NCBI GenBank assembly: GCA_028554795.2
Contig: JAPYKE020000037.1
Coordinates: 2,854,501 to 2,918,500 of the forward strand
Origin: Sinohyriopsis cumingii
Taxonomy: Eukaryota; Mollusca; Bivalvia; Unionida; Unionidae
Length of the DNA stretch: 64,000 bases
Direction: 5' to 3'
Shown piece by piece: positions 37,702 to 48,000 of this stretch. Made by a program: the position numbers and the translations under genes. A model generated the notes under the pieces. The model had not been told where the DNA came from and made no database searches. It saw only the letters and a program-made list of their open reading frames with translations. Numbering within the stretch: position 1 is the first letter of the stretch; every line of letters begins with the position of its first letter.

Positions 37702-38384
37702 TGAGGTTGTTTTTGGCCTTGGAATAAAAAAAAAACTTGTTATGTAAGGAAGATCGGTCTCTGTTCGATACGAATTACTAGTGTAGCTATTGTATGGTTC
37801 ATCAAACGGGCATATGAATGTTAAGGAATCTACATGCATGCTATTAATATACAACAATTTAATTTTGTTAAGATATTTTGAACAAATGTTATATTGCCGT
37901 ACGATCCACGCATACAGATTGTTAGCTTTTAGGTACATAATGAATGACCATGATGTATTCATTTTGTTCATTTTACTTGAGACATGTATCGTGTTTTGGC
38001 ATTCTCTATCTCGGTGGAATTCATGTCTTCTTTAGATATCTATGTAATATCTTGCTTCATCTTGTATGTGTTTTGTTCTCAATAATCAAATGATTTCAGG
38101 ACACGAGTTAATGAAAGTCCAGACAGACTTAACTCCTAATTTGCTAGTGTGACCCATCTGATCTGGTTTATAGTAAAGATTATATATTAATTGTTTATAG
38201 TCAAGATTATCAAGTGCGACGCTTTCCATATGTTTTGGATTCACTGATAATTTTCCAAATATGTGAAATTAAAATATCAGGGTTTAATTTCAAACCAAAG
38301 CTAAATTTAAATTTTCAAAAACTATAATCTCTCTGAAATATTCAAATCCGAGCTCCCCATATCTTATTACGATTCTAGGGTCTT
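37702..38384. other. Intron sequence, nothing recognised
   Basis: No supported feature. Confidence 0.45.
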
Positions 38385-38800
38385 AAAATAGCGAAGACCA
38401 ACAGACTTTGAAACACTATAAAATATAATTTATTCCTCGAAAATGCCAAGTAAAATAGTAACATTAACTTACGGTATGGCGAATGAAATCTTAATTAGTC
38501 CTAAATGTTTTATCAAGTACAATAGTATTGAGTAATCTAAATAAGATCAAGTGGCATTCTGAATGATGTTCGCTAATGTACTGGTGTACCATTAGTAATG
38601 AATGAATGACACTGATATAATCCCAAACTGTCTTTAAAATAACTCACAGAAATGCCGTAATAACAATAATTCTAAATAGTCTGATTATTTGAGCACGTTG
38701 TAATTCCAATGGATGATTGAAAAAAATAAATGAATCCGTCAATTACAAACAACTAAATATCCTCAGAGACATGTGTTTACTACTCAGAATGGCTAATTTT
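38385..38800 (-). repeat. Dispersed repeat family C, minus-strand copy
   Basis: Carries GGTCTTAAAATAGCGAAG and TATAATTTATTCCTCGAAAA in the order expected for a minus-strand copy. Diverged; limits approximate. Confidence 0.4.
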
Positions 38801-40084
38801 CGAGTACGTATATCTTATATACAAAGCTACGTGGTAGTACAGAAAGCGCCGCAATTGATAATCTCAACTGCAAACGAGGTCATGTGGGTTATACTAACAA
38901 ATCAATTTAGAAAATAGGCCTCGAAAACAAACAGGATATCTCAGGATCTTGTTCCTGTGAGACAACTAGTGATGATATTGTATCGCCCTTATTAGATGTA
39001 AGAGACTGAGTAGATAAAAGTGATTCACTGTGAACACTACTCTTCATTCATCCATACTAAGAGTAAATGTGACCTCATTAACAAACTGGCTCAAAAGTGT
39101 GTCAGCTAAAGGAATAACTTTATGATCAACATTATTCTCAAGAGCTCTCTCTTCCATATTTCTTGTTACCGCACAAGCTTGGTATAAACCAGGGATTTCA
39201 ATCTTAATAAAATTAATGTGTTGATCCAATCAAAGCTTGTCGGTTGCAAATGGATTAACCTAAGCCTTATCTGCGACTAAGTCAATGCCTACTAGAAAAT
39301 GAAAACACTGATGGGCAAAAAAGTTACTGCATCACTAGTCGCGAGTGTTGGGACTACGTATGATGAAAAACCAAGAAAAAGGAGAGTGATATTAATAAAG
39401 CAACATTCTCTCCATGAATACGACCACTCTCACTAGAAGAAGGCTTCTTGGAAGAAAAGAAAAGTACATGACAATACCAGACTCTGAGAAGCTCCTGTTA
39501 GGTCTGTAGAACTAGTGTAAATACATTGTTGGACCTTTTCCTTCAAGGTAAGCTCCACAAGGGTTTTGTTCTTGTGCGCTCTTCGTAGTATGAATGTTGT
39601 TATGATGTTGTTCTAGTATTGATTACGTAAGTTGGCATTAATTGCAAAGCTTCCTGTCTAATAACTAGTATTGTTTGAAGGAGATATGAGTCGAGGCAAG
39701 GCTACAGACTTTCTACACGTCATTGTTGTGATATGCATATTTAATTTGCATTATCTATTTGACTTTATCCAAAATCAAGTTAATGATGAACCTGACAAAT
39801 CACATCTATTTAGTAAACAATATAATACGTAGCTAACATTTCTCTAAAATGATAAATTAAATATTCAGAAAAGTTTAATGCACGTAATCATGTGTATTTC
39901 AATCTTTGTCTAGGACATCAGTTTTCCTCTTGTAAAATACTAAACTGGTTCACAACTTTGTTGTTTTTTTTTTGAGGAAACTGACATTCATCCTGGCTCT
40001 ATAATTGTGTCAAGGCTGTTTATATCAATGTTGTTTACTTGAAAAATTGACGTCTTAAGCAGAATCAGTTTTATTGTTGTGTTC
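38801..40084. other. Intron sequence, nothing recognised
   Basis: No supported feature. Confidence 0.45.
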
Positions 40085-40515
40085 AGGTTTTGATTTGGGT
40101 GGGTTTATTTATTCAAATTATTCTTCAGAGTGCTGAAAAATATTCTTGCACTAAAACATTAATTTGGAGTTATAGTTAATTCAGACAATGACAGTTTGAA
40201 GTATATTATTGTGATACATAAATAAACACAATGCTGACATTTAGCACATTAGTACATTCGAGCCTACATGCACATCAACACATTCAATATCGGAATTTAT
40301 TTAGAATACCATTGCAATTCAATTTGAACTTCTTACATTGAACTTTTGATAGAACGTTTAAGACTATTTGGGACTTAAATTGAAATACCGTAAGTTGTTT
40401 TTTAATTTTCACTTTGTATCATAGCGAAATAAATTATTTCCTGAGTTATACAGAATTTGATCGTGGTCGTTTTTTTTGTGTTACTTGGCTTAAAACCATA
40501 AAACCTTAAAACCAT
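40085..40515 (+). repeat. Dispersed repeat family C, plus-strand copy
   Basis: Contains AGAACGTTTAAGACTATTTG, GCGAAATAAATTATTTCCTG and CTTGGCTTAAAACCATAAAA, parallel to the copies near 3,000-3,480. Confidence 0.5.
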
Positions 40516-41045
40516 AAAACCAATGTATATCAATGAACGCGCATCATTGGGGGGGGGGTTTAAAAAAAAGATTTGTTGCTTGAAACTCGTGTCATTAATG
40601 TATTCTCAGGGGTAAATGTTAAGGGATCTACTATTCTTTAGATACATTATTTTATACCCGTGTAAGCGTTCCCTCTTTAAACTTCTTCAAGAATCGGCGT
40701 GACATTAAAACTAATCCGATATGTTTTCTGCGATATAGTTCCTCGCATTTCAAAATTGGCCTTTTAGTCCATAGGTTTGCTAGTAATCCACACGGAGTGT
40801 ACTAGACAAGACAGGAAATTGATATGACCCAATCCGAGCCAGATGTAGATGTCTTCATGATCTACTGACCTTTTAGTCGAATCAAGGACATTTATATATC
40901 TTAAAAATAGTAACACACATTTGATTTTAGGTATGTATATGAAATGATGGCGGATGGATTTACATGGTCGCAATTATATAAATACTTAAAAAAGATTACG
41001 AGTAGATTTTTATAACAAGTACGTACATCTACTATTACATACATC
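40516..41045. other. Intron sequence, nothing recognised
   Basis: Contains a G9 run at about 40,549-40,558. No gene. Confidence 0.45.
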
Positions 41046-41356
41046 TTATTATCACATTCGTATCCGACAGTTAACATGTACGTGTGTGTCATTATCACAT
41101 TCGTATCCGACAGTTAACATGTACGTGTGTGTCATTATCACATTCGTATCCGACAGTTAACATGTACGTGTGTGTCATTATCACATTCGTATCCGACAGT
41201 TAACATGTACGTGTGTGTCATTATCACATTCGTATCCGACAGTTAACATGTACGTGTGTGTCATTATCACATTCGTATCCGACAGTTAACATGTACGTGT
41301 GTGTCACTATCACATTCGTATCCGACAGTTAACACGTGCGTGTGTGTCACTATCAC
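41046..41356. repeat. 43-bp minisatellite, seven copies
   Basis: Nearly identical units CATTCGTATCCGACAGTTAA+CATGTACGTGTGTGTCATTATCA. The last two carry C and CG changes. Confidence 0.95.
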
Positions 41357-41459
41357 GTAAGAACATAAATTGTATCAGTAAAAAATATTTAAGGCTAAAT
41401 ATTATCTGAAGAAAGACAGATGCCAATACTTGTTTTTAATCTCCTATAAATATTAACAC

Positions 41460-42802
41460 ATTCCTTATTTCTTTCTCGTATGCATACTAATTATTTCCTT
41501 ATTCTTATAGAGATACAAATTCTTCCTTATTTTTCGAATACAGTCATACTTTTTTGTTTTGTTTATAAATATCAATTTGTCCTTTTTTCTTGCATAAATA
41601 CTCATTCTTTCCTTGTTTCTTTTATAAGTGCTAATTCCTTTCCTGTTTCTGTTATAAGTATTAATTTTTTCCTTATTTCTTTTCTAGATACTAATTCTTT
41701 ACTTGTTTCTTGAATAAGTGAAATGTTGCTTAGAATCATGGTTTGACTAGCCTAAGGTGGCGTAGTACAAATAATCCCTTGTGTTATGCGGTTGATTTGT
41801 ATTTGTTCACGGCGTGAAATATTGGCTATACGTTACGGGAATGTAATGAGGAGAAACCATTCAGTCGTGACGTTGACAGGCAGTTGGGAAGTTGTGAGAT
41901 TTGTGGTCATGCATTAATTAGAGTAAAATTATTTATAGTTTGGGCGCGTTGGTATTTCCAGTTTACAACATTTGATGCATGGAAGTCTTTGGAATCAGTG
42001 GTAACATGTGACTTCTAGCAGGATTCACGCCAGGGTTGAAATCGCTTGGTAAAACAAAAACCATGTGGCGTGCTTCACTACTAATTCTTTCTTTGTTTCT
42101 TGTATAAATACTAATTATTTCCTTGTTTTTTGAATGCGTGCTAATTCCTTCTTTATTTCTTGCAGAAATCTACTTCTCTTCTTGTTTCTTGCATAAGTAC
42201 TAATTCCTTCCTGATTTTATTTACAAATTCTAATTCTTTTCTTGTTTCTTTAATAAATACTAATTCTTTTCTTCTTTCTTGTATAAAACATCATTCTTTA
42301 CTTGTTTTATTTTTATAAATACTAATTCTTTCATTGTTTCTTTTATAAGTACTAGTTATTTCCTTGTTTTTAGTATAAATGCTATTTTTTATACTTGATT
42401 TGTTTTATAAATGCTAATTCTTTCCTTCTTTCTCGTATAAATACTACGTCTTTTCTTGGTTCTTTTATAAATCGTAATTCTTTTCTTGTTTCTTACATAG
42501 GTACTAATTCCTACATCATTTCTTAAATAAATATAATTTCTTTCCTTGTGTTCTTGTATAAGTATTAATTCCTTCCTTGTTTCTTGTATAAATATTAATT
42601 CTTTCCTTGTTTCTTTTATAAGTACTACTTATTTCCTGGTTTATTTTATAAATATTAATTCTTTCCTTGTTTCTATCATAAGTACTGATGCCCCCTTTAT
42701 TTCTTTAATACATGCTACTTCTTTCCTTGTTTCACGTATAAATACTAATTCTTTCCATGTTAATTGTTTAATACTAATACCGCATAATCTTTAAATACTA
42801 AT
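41460..42802. repeat. 30-bp pyrimidine-rich array, left part, with one insertion
   Basis: Degenerate units of about 30 bp such as TACTAATTCTTTCCTTGTTT+CTTTTATAAA. The array is interrupted at about 41,738-42,065 by a different 330-bp segment ending in CATGGTTT and its inverse, possibly a small mobile element. It is cut by the Polinton at 42,803 and resumes at 62,721. The last 6 bp (42,797-42,802, ACTAAT) are the left copy of the Polinton target duplication. Confidence 0.85.
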
Positions 42803-43088
42803 AGTAGTGAAGGGGGGCACTCTACGGACAATGGGAATTACCATTAAAAACACCCGTGGGTCACTCTACGGACAATGGAAATTTAACATGGCGAAAAATC
42901 GTGGGTCACTCTACGGACAAGGGGAATTTAACATGGGAATAAATCGTGGGTCACTCTACGGACAAAGGGAATTTAACATGGGATTTTTTTTAAATTTTAA
43001 AAAAAATTTTTTAAAAAAGGGGTAGGCAATTCAAAGGCTATCTCTTTTCGAGAAATATGGCTGGCCCTGAAAAGGGCCTTTGGGTTTT
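42803..43088 (+). repeat. Polinton left terminal inverted repeat
   Basis: 286 bp, matching 62,429-62,714 in reverse. It contains four tandem sub-repeats with the core GGGTCACTCTACGGACAA (spaced about 45-48 bp), an A/T-run segment at 42,984-43,018 and, on the minus strand, a histone-type 3' stem-loop at 43,063-43,078. A 72-codon frame from about 42,807 through the sub-repeats is a repeat by-product. Confidence 0.97.
43063..43078 (-). terminator. Histone-type mRNA 3' stem-loop, left TIR
   Basis: On the minus strand reads GGCCCTTTTCAGGGCC followed by AGCCA and, about 10 nt later, CTCGAAAAGAGATA. It lies 25 bp after the stop of the minus-strand ORF 43,104-43,337 and would end an outward-reading transcript. 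Confidence 0.75.
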
Positions 43089-43103
43089 ATGTTAATGTAT
43101 TCA

Positions 43104-43337
43104 TTAACATAAATGGCACCGCATTGGTCTTCTTCTTGTCCTTAGGCTGCGTCTTACTGTTGGTCCGTACATCAGCACTCTTTTCAGGCATCCTTGTCTT
43201 TCGACGTAGATCCTACGTATCCACAGGCTGGTGTTTGTCCTGTGGACAACGGTCCACTTCGATCGGACATACATGAGCAAGTCTGTCCGAAACATCATGG
43301 AAGACACAAGGGTGGATGACTCAACTGTAGTCCACAT
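43104..43337 (-). CDS. Small basic protein of the Polinton left end (candidate)
   Basis: 77 codons, not similar to anything I know. The C-terminal third is strongly basic (RRSLRTRRR) and ends CHLC. Evidence that it is real is contextual: a TATA box (TATAAATAA on the minus strand, 43,381-43,389) sits about 45 bp upstream of the ATG, the spacing used by other genes of the element, and a histone-type stem-loop follows the stop by 25 bp. A shorter overlapping frame from 43,191 (34 codons, MPEKSADV start) is possible instead. Confidence 0.45.
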   Translation of the reverse strand: MWTTVESSTLVSSMMFRTDLLMYVRSKWTVVHRTNTSLWIRRIYVERQGCLKRVLMYGPTVRRSLRTRRRPMRCHLC

Positions 43338-43380
43338 CTTGAAGCGACGAGAACAGGTGAATCAATGCATTGAACGGCGC

Positions 43381-43389
43381 TTATTTATA
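43381..43389 (-). promoter_or_regulatory. TATA box for the left-end minus-strand gene
   Basis: TATAAATAA on the minus strand, about 45 bp before the ATG at 43,337. On the plus strand the same site reads TTATTTATA, so weak bidirectional use is possible. Confidence 0.55.
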
Positions 43390-43422
43390 GGCGGAGGAAG
43401 GATTGAAACGGATTGAGTTCAT

Positions 43423-43510
43423 TTACCAATCCGAACACGCGTTACAGAATTCAGTCAGCTCGCATCCAATCCGAAGAGAGCAGTCTGTGACGTCACGTAG
43501 TCAATATAGA
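43423..43510 (+). promoter_or_regulatory. Promoter region of the 43,557 gene: CCAAT, CRE and TATA-like sites
   Basis: CCAAT occurs at about 43,424 and 43,466, the palindrome TGACGTCA (CRE/ATF type) at 43,488-43,495, and TATAGA at 43,505-43,510, about 50 bp before the ATG. Confidence 0.5.
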
Positions 43511-43556
43511 TTCGCTAGCGCTTGTGTGCAGTCAATCTATGCGACAGTGATTCAAC

Positions 43557-44132
43557 ATGACGGAAACTCAGAAAACGATCCAGTGGGGTGCACCAGCAGG
43601 GGAGACTGCCCAAGGGAACCCGGACTTACTTTCAGAAGAGGTGAATTGGGATTTTGTGGATTTTCTCTCCTCGCAAGAATTTGTTCCGGAACCTTCGTTA
43701 CTTTCTTCATTACCGCAAGTGGAGAATTTTAGACAGAGACAGAAAGAAGAATTGGAGAAATTTATACAACGACAAAAGGAAGCGGAACAGGCTTTTCTCC
43801 TACAGCAACAGCAACAAGAAGAAGAGGTAAGAAAAAAACAACAGCAACAACAGCAAGAAGAAGTAGCAGCAAAGGAACAAGAGGGTGAAAATCAAACGGT
43901 CACGGTACTGTTGGACATTTTAGCGGAGTTAAGAAGTCTGAAACAAATGTATCAGACTTCTTTATCACGACCGAAGAGAATACGACCTTCCCGAGCCAAA
44001 CACGTCAACCCTGTGACTAAGCCTACCGTACCACCCTTAGTGATTTCAACCCAATCATTATCATCATTACGCAGTCCAGAAGTAGGCCTTGGCCGTGGCA
44101 AAGGCTTAAGGCAGTTAAAATTGATTGCTTAA
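43557..44132 (+). CDS. Gln/Glu-rich coiled-coil protein, histone-type 3' end
   Basis: 191 codons. An acidic N-terminal 60 residues (NWDFVDFLSSQEF) is followed by a long coiled coil with Gln and Glu runs (about 63-105), a leucine-rich helix VTVLLDILAELRSLKQMY, and a basic tail. No family recognised. The gene is next to the left TIR, transcribed inward, and its stop is followed 28 bp later by the best histone-type stem-loop in the element. Upstream are CCAAT, CRE-like and TATA-like sites. The set of promoter, coiled-coil protein and stem-loop resembles the cassettes at the right end, so it may belong to the same early or S-phase class; that is inference. Confidence 0.7.
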   Translation: MTETQKTIQWGAPAGETAQGNPDLLSEEVNWDFVDFLSSQEFVPEPSLLSSLPQVENFRQRQKEELEKFIQRQKEAEQAFLLQQQQQEEEVRKKQQQQQQEEVAAKEQEGENQTVTVLLDILAELRSLKQMYQTSLSRPKRIRPSRAKHVNPVTKPTVPPLVISTQSLSSLRSPEVGLGRGKGLRQLKLIA

Positions 44133-44160
44133 ACTCACCCCTACACCATAAAGAAAAAAA

Positions 44161-44200
44161 GGCCCTTTTCAGGGCCACCCACATTTCTCGAAAAGAAATA
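44161..44200 (+). terminator. Histone-type mRNA 3' end (stem-loop, ACCCA, purine element)
   Basis: GGCCCTTTTCAGGGCC at 44,161-44,176, then ACCCA at 44,177-44,181, then CTCGAAAAGAAATA. This is exactly the metazoan replication-dependent histone pattern: a 6-bp stem with a 4-nt pyrimidine-rich loop, ACCCA, and a purine-rich U7-type downstream element. An A-rich stretch precedes it, as in histone mRNAs. Confidence 0.85.
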
Positions 44201-44333
44201 CAATTTCAATTTGCCAATAACTCAAAAATAACTCACCCATGTTACCCTTATAGTACGTGTCTGTGTATGAGTGCGTGAGTGTAGCTTCTTATTTTAAAAT
44301 CACAACTCAAAGACACTTACCTTATATCATTCA

Positions 44334-44339
44334 TTTATT
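44334..44339 (-). terminator. Poly(A) signal for the zinc-knuckle gene
   Basis: AATAAA on the minus strand about 90 bp after the stop at 44,426. No stem-loop is present there, so this gene appears to be conventionally polyadenylated. Confidence 0.55.
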
Positions 44340-44425
44340 CTTTTCTCCATTTTTTACAATCCAATTCACAATTTATAACACAACACTTTAATTAAAAGTT
44401 CATTAATTTCTTCTTTTCTCCTTGT

Positions 44426-44896
44426 TTAGTCTCTCTTTTTTTTGAATTTCTTCACCGTCACACTCTTTTCCTCTTCTTCCTCCTCGCTTTCTTCCCTTCT
44501 TCTTTTTTTCTCCTGTTTCTTTTTCTTCACCTGTCTTCTTTCTTCCTCAGAAGAATCCCTCTCTTCCTCTGAAGAATCCCTCTCTTCTTCTGAAGAATTC
44601 CTCTTTTCTTCCGACTCCTCTTGTTTCTTTTTTGGGCAATCTGGAGACCAATGTCCTTTTTCTTGACAATAATAACAGGTATCTTGACTTTTGTCTTTTT
44701 TATCCCCTGTTTTTTTTCTTTTTTGACGGTCTGGACATTCTGAAGACCAATGCCCTTTCTTCTGACAGATATAGCAAGTATCTTGACTTTTATCTCTAAA
44801 GGAAGGAGAGTAGTCCGTAGGCTGGTCTGAAGAGAATTTTCTAATGACCCCTCGCAAAGCTCTGACGAAACGTTCCATCTGGTTAGTCTCTTCCAT
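44426..44896 (-). CDS. Two-zinc-knuckle (CCHC) protein with charged repeats
   Basis: 156 codons from the ATG at 44,896, chosen because the TATA box at 44,951-44,957 lies only 8 bp above the longer frame's first ATG but 55 bp above this one. It contains two CCHC knuckles of the type C-x2-C-x4-H-x4-C (CYICQKKGHWSSEC and CYYCQEKGHWSPDC), as in retroviral nucleocapsid and other single-stranded nucleic-acid-binding proteins. Three EERDSSEE-type repeats and a Lys/Glu-rich tail follow. The charged SSEE repeats look like casein-kinase-2 targets. It is transcribed divergently from the DNA polymerase, suggesting a role in replication or in handling viral RNA or DNA; the exact role is unknown. Confidence 0.8.
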   Translation of the reverse strand: MEETNQMERFVRALRGVIRKFSSDQPTDYSPSFRDKSQDTCYICQKKGHWSSECPDRQKRKKTGDKKDKSQDTCYYCQEKGHWSPDCPKKKQEESEEKRNSSEEERDSSEEERDSSEEERRQVKKKKQEKKRRREESEEEEEEKSVTVKKFKKKRD

Positions 44897-44950
44897 CGTT
44901 GTGCTCGGCTTGAGAGTGAAATGAATAGTGAAAGGACAAGACACACACCC

Positions 44951-44982
44951 TTTTATATACGCTGGTCTGCCATGACTATAAA
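44951..44982. promoter_or_regulatory. Divergent promoter pair: zinc-knuckle gene and polymerase
   Basis: TATAAAA on the minus strand (44,951-44,957) and TATAAA on the plus strand (44,977-44,982), 55 and 54 bp from their respective ATGs. Confidence 0.75.
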
Positions 44983-45030
44983 GTAGTTTATGGTGTTTGA
45001 ACTTGAGTCATTTGACTTTTTGCTTTCAAG

Positions 45031-48000
45031 ATGAAACGATCCCATTCATTCGAGAAGAAAAAAGAAGAAGAAAGTAAGAGGCAGAAACGTGATCTCTCGC
45101 CTCGAACCAGGGCTGAAATCTTGGCACAAATTCATGCCAGTGATTTTGAAGAGGACATGAGTGAACCAGAATCCCAGCCCTCTAAACCAAGTTCACCACC
45201 CTTAGTCAACCCTGAAAAGTACTATTCCATTCGAGAGACAGAAAAGCGCTCCTCTAGAAAATTTAGAACCACGGCTTACAAATACACGGTGAAGTTTAAA
45301 GATTTCAAGGCTGAAGTGCCGTTAGAGAAAGCAGAAGTGTTCATCACCGAGGTGTGGGATTCTTTGCTCACTGCACTCAAGCGACAATGTCAACCCAAAG
45401 AAGACGATCGCTTGAGACTTTCCATACAACACGACGGTTTGAAATCCCCTGTTTGGATCGAGTTTAGCACCCCTGCAGAATTGACTGCTTCCAAAGTCAT
45501 GGACAAGATTCAACACGTACAACAATCTAACGATCAGTTTGACATCACCGATGGTAAAGCCACACTGGACATGACCCACGTCTCTCCTCCTCAAGGGACA
45601 GGACGCAAAAAGATGTTATTGGTGGACGACCTTCGCAACACCAAAACGAGTCTCGTCCGAATTAACAACCCTCATGACCAGATGTGTTTAGCCCGTGCCA
45701 TCGTGGTGGGACGAACCTATGCCAACAAGAACGACACGGTAGAATGGAAAAGAACCTGGGACACTATTCAACGTTCCGACCGAGCCAAACAACGAAACGA
45801 AGCAGAACTCTTGTTACAACAAGCCGGACTGCCCAAAGACACACCCTGTGGCATTCCCGAGATGCAAAAATTGCAAGATGCCCTAGCTCCACGCTACACC
45901 TTGAAAGTGCACCCTCAAGAAGTGCGCGGACCTCTGTTGTTTCGAGGCCAAGACTTTAAGGATGGAAAATACATTCACCTTTATCATCACGATGAACATT
46001 TCGATACCATTACCAGTATCACTGGATTCCTGAGATATGTTTATTATTGTGAGAAATGTGACCATGGTTATAATAATCGAGAGCAACACAAGCATTGTGG
46101 ATCGAAATGCTTAGGATGTTTGGCCTCTCCACCCTGTCTGAGCGAAGAACCAGTGCCTTGTTCCACTTGTCTGCGCACGTTTGTCAGCCCTACCTGTTAC
46201 CAACAACATCTGAAAACGCAAGGTTCACAGAAGAAATGTGCTTGTCAACTCCTGAGATTGTGCCCTACGTGTGAACAAGTCATACGTACCAATAATGCCA
46301 AGGCACACGTATGTCGAGGAAAGAAAAAATGTCACATTTGTCACCACATCGTGGACTTGGAACACCAGTGTTACGTGCAAAAATACCAACCCCCACCAGA
46401 GAAAGACGACGGTCACAAGAAGAAAGGCAATTTCATCTTTTTCGATTTCGAATGCATGCAAGAGACCGGCATTCACATTCCTAATTTCTGCGTGGCTCAT
46501 CGAGCGTGCGAGAAGTGCATTCAAGAACCTATCTTCAGTCATTGCCCTCACTGCAGCAAGATTCCCGGAGGGCGTGAAAAAATCTTTCGGGGACCGAACA
46601 CGTTAGCCGATTTTGCCCAATGGGTCTTAGACCCCGTCGACAAGACGTGGAGCCAAGAGGACATCGAACGTTACGGAGATTGTCATCGTCATGCCACGGT
46701 GATGGCTCACAATTTCTCCGGATACGATGGACAGTTTCTTCTCAGATACTATACGGAACAAGGCACCGAACGTCCTAAAGTGACTTTGAACGGAGCCAAA
46801 ATCATTTTCATGCAAGTGGGACAAGTACAGTTTAAAGATTCAATGAGTTACTTGGCCATGCCTTTGAGTCGAATGCCTAAAACGTTTGGAATGACAGAAA
46901 TGGCTAAAGGGTACTTTCCACACTTTTTCAATACGGAAGCCAATCAACACGCCGTTCTACCCCATTTGCCCGAGGCTCACTATTACGACCCCGACAACAT
47001 GCGTACCGAACAACGAGAAGCTTTCTACGCTTGGTACCAGGCTCACGCCTCGGACCCTTTCGACTTTCAGGAAGAAATGTTAAAGTATTGTCGTTCCGAC
47101 GTGGACATTTTACGACGTTGCTGTGGAAAATTTCGAGAACTGTTCATGGAACACGGAGGGGTGGATCCTTTGAAAGAAGCTTGCACCATTGCCAAAGCGT
47201 GTTCCTTAGTGTACCGCCAACGATTCATGCCTGAAAACACCGTAGCTGTCATCAGCCCTCAAACGACCCACTTTGTCAAGCGTCAATACTCGGTCAAAGC
47301 CCTACGTTGGTTACATTACTTGTGCGACAAGGAAGACAAGTGGATTCAGCATGCCCGCAACGGAGGGGGCGAAAAGACCATCGGAACGTATTCGGTCGAT
47401 GGCTGGGACTTAGAAAACCCCAAGATCGTGTACGAGTTTAACGGTTGCTTATTTCACGGATGTCCCGTCTGTTACCCTGACCGTGGCACTAAAAATCAGT
47501 TTTTGCAACGAACCATGGAAGACTTGTACCAGGACACTTGTCAGCGACGCCTAAAGTTGGAACAGGAAGGATACCAAGTGGTGGAAATGTGGGAACACGA
47601 GTACGATCACCGTATGAAAACCGATCCCGAGTTTAAACGCCTCGTGGAAAGTTACCAGTTCATGGACCCGCTGAACCCGAGGGATAGTTTGTACGGAGGA
47701 AGGACCAATGCCACCTGTTTGCTGTACCAAGCCGACGAAGAGAAAGGAGAAGAAATCAAATACTTGGACGTGTGTTCGCTGTATCCCTACGTGTGCAAAT
47801 ATTGTCGCTTTCCTGTAGGGCACCCACAATTGCTGACGGAACACATCGACCTGAAAAACATTCGACAATACGAAGGCTTGATCAAGTGCAAAGTTTTGCC
47901 TCCCACGAACCTATACCATCCCGTCTTACCTCACCATTGTCAAGGCAAACTGATGTTTCCCTTGTGCCGTACTTGTGCCGAAACGTGCAACCAAGATCAG

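Noticed and set aside
42807..43025. 72-codon ORF repeating SLYGQ and FNMG motifs at both ends of the Polinton
   Set aside because: It runs through the TIR sub-repeats and appears in both TIRs in opposite sense. No promoter spacing fits it, and the period of the repeat explains the frame.
44527..44946. 139-codon minus-strand ORF overlapping the zinc-knuckle gene
   Set aside because: Shadow frame; the knuckles and charged repeats are in the other frame, and the TATA spacing fits that one.
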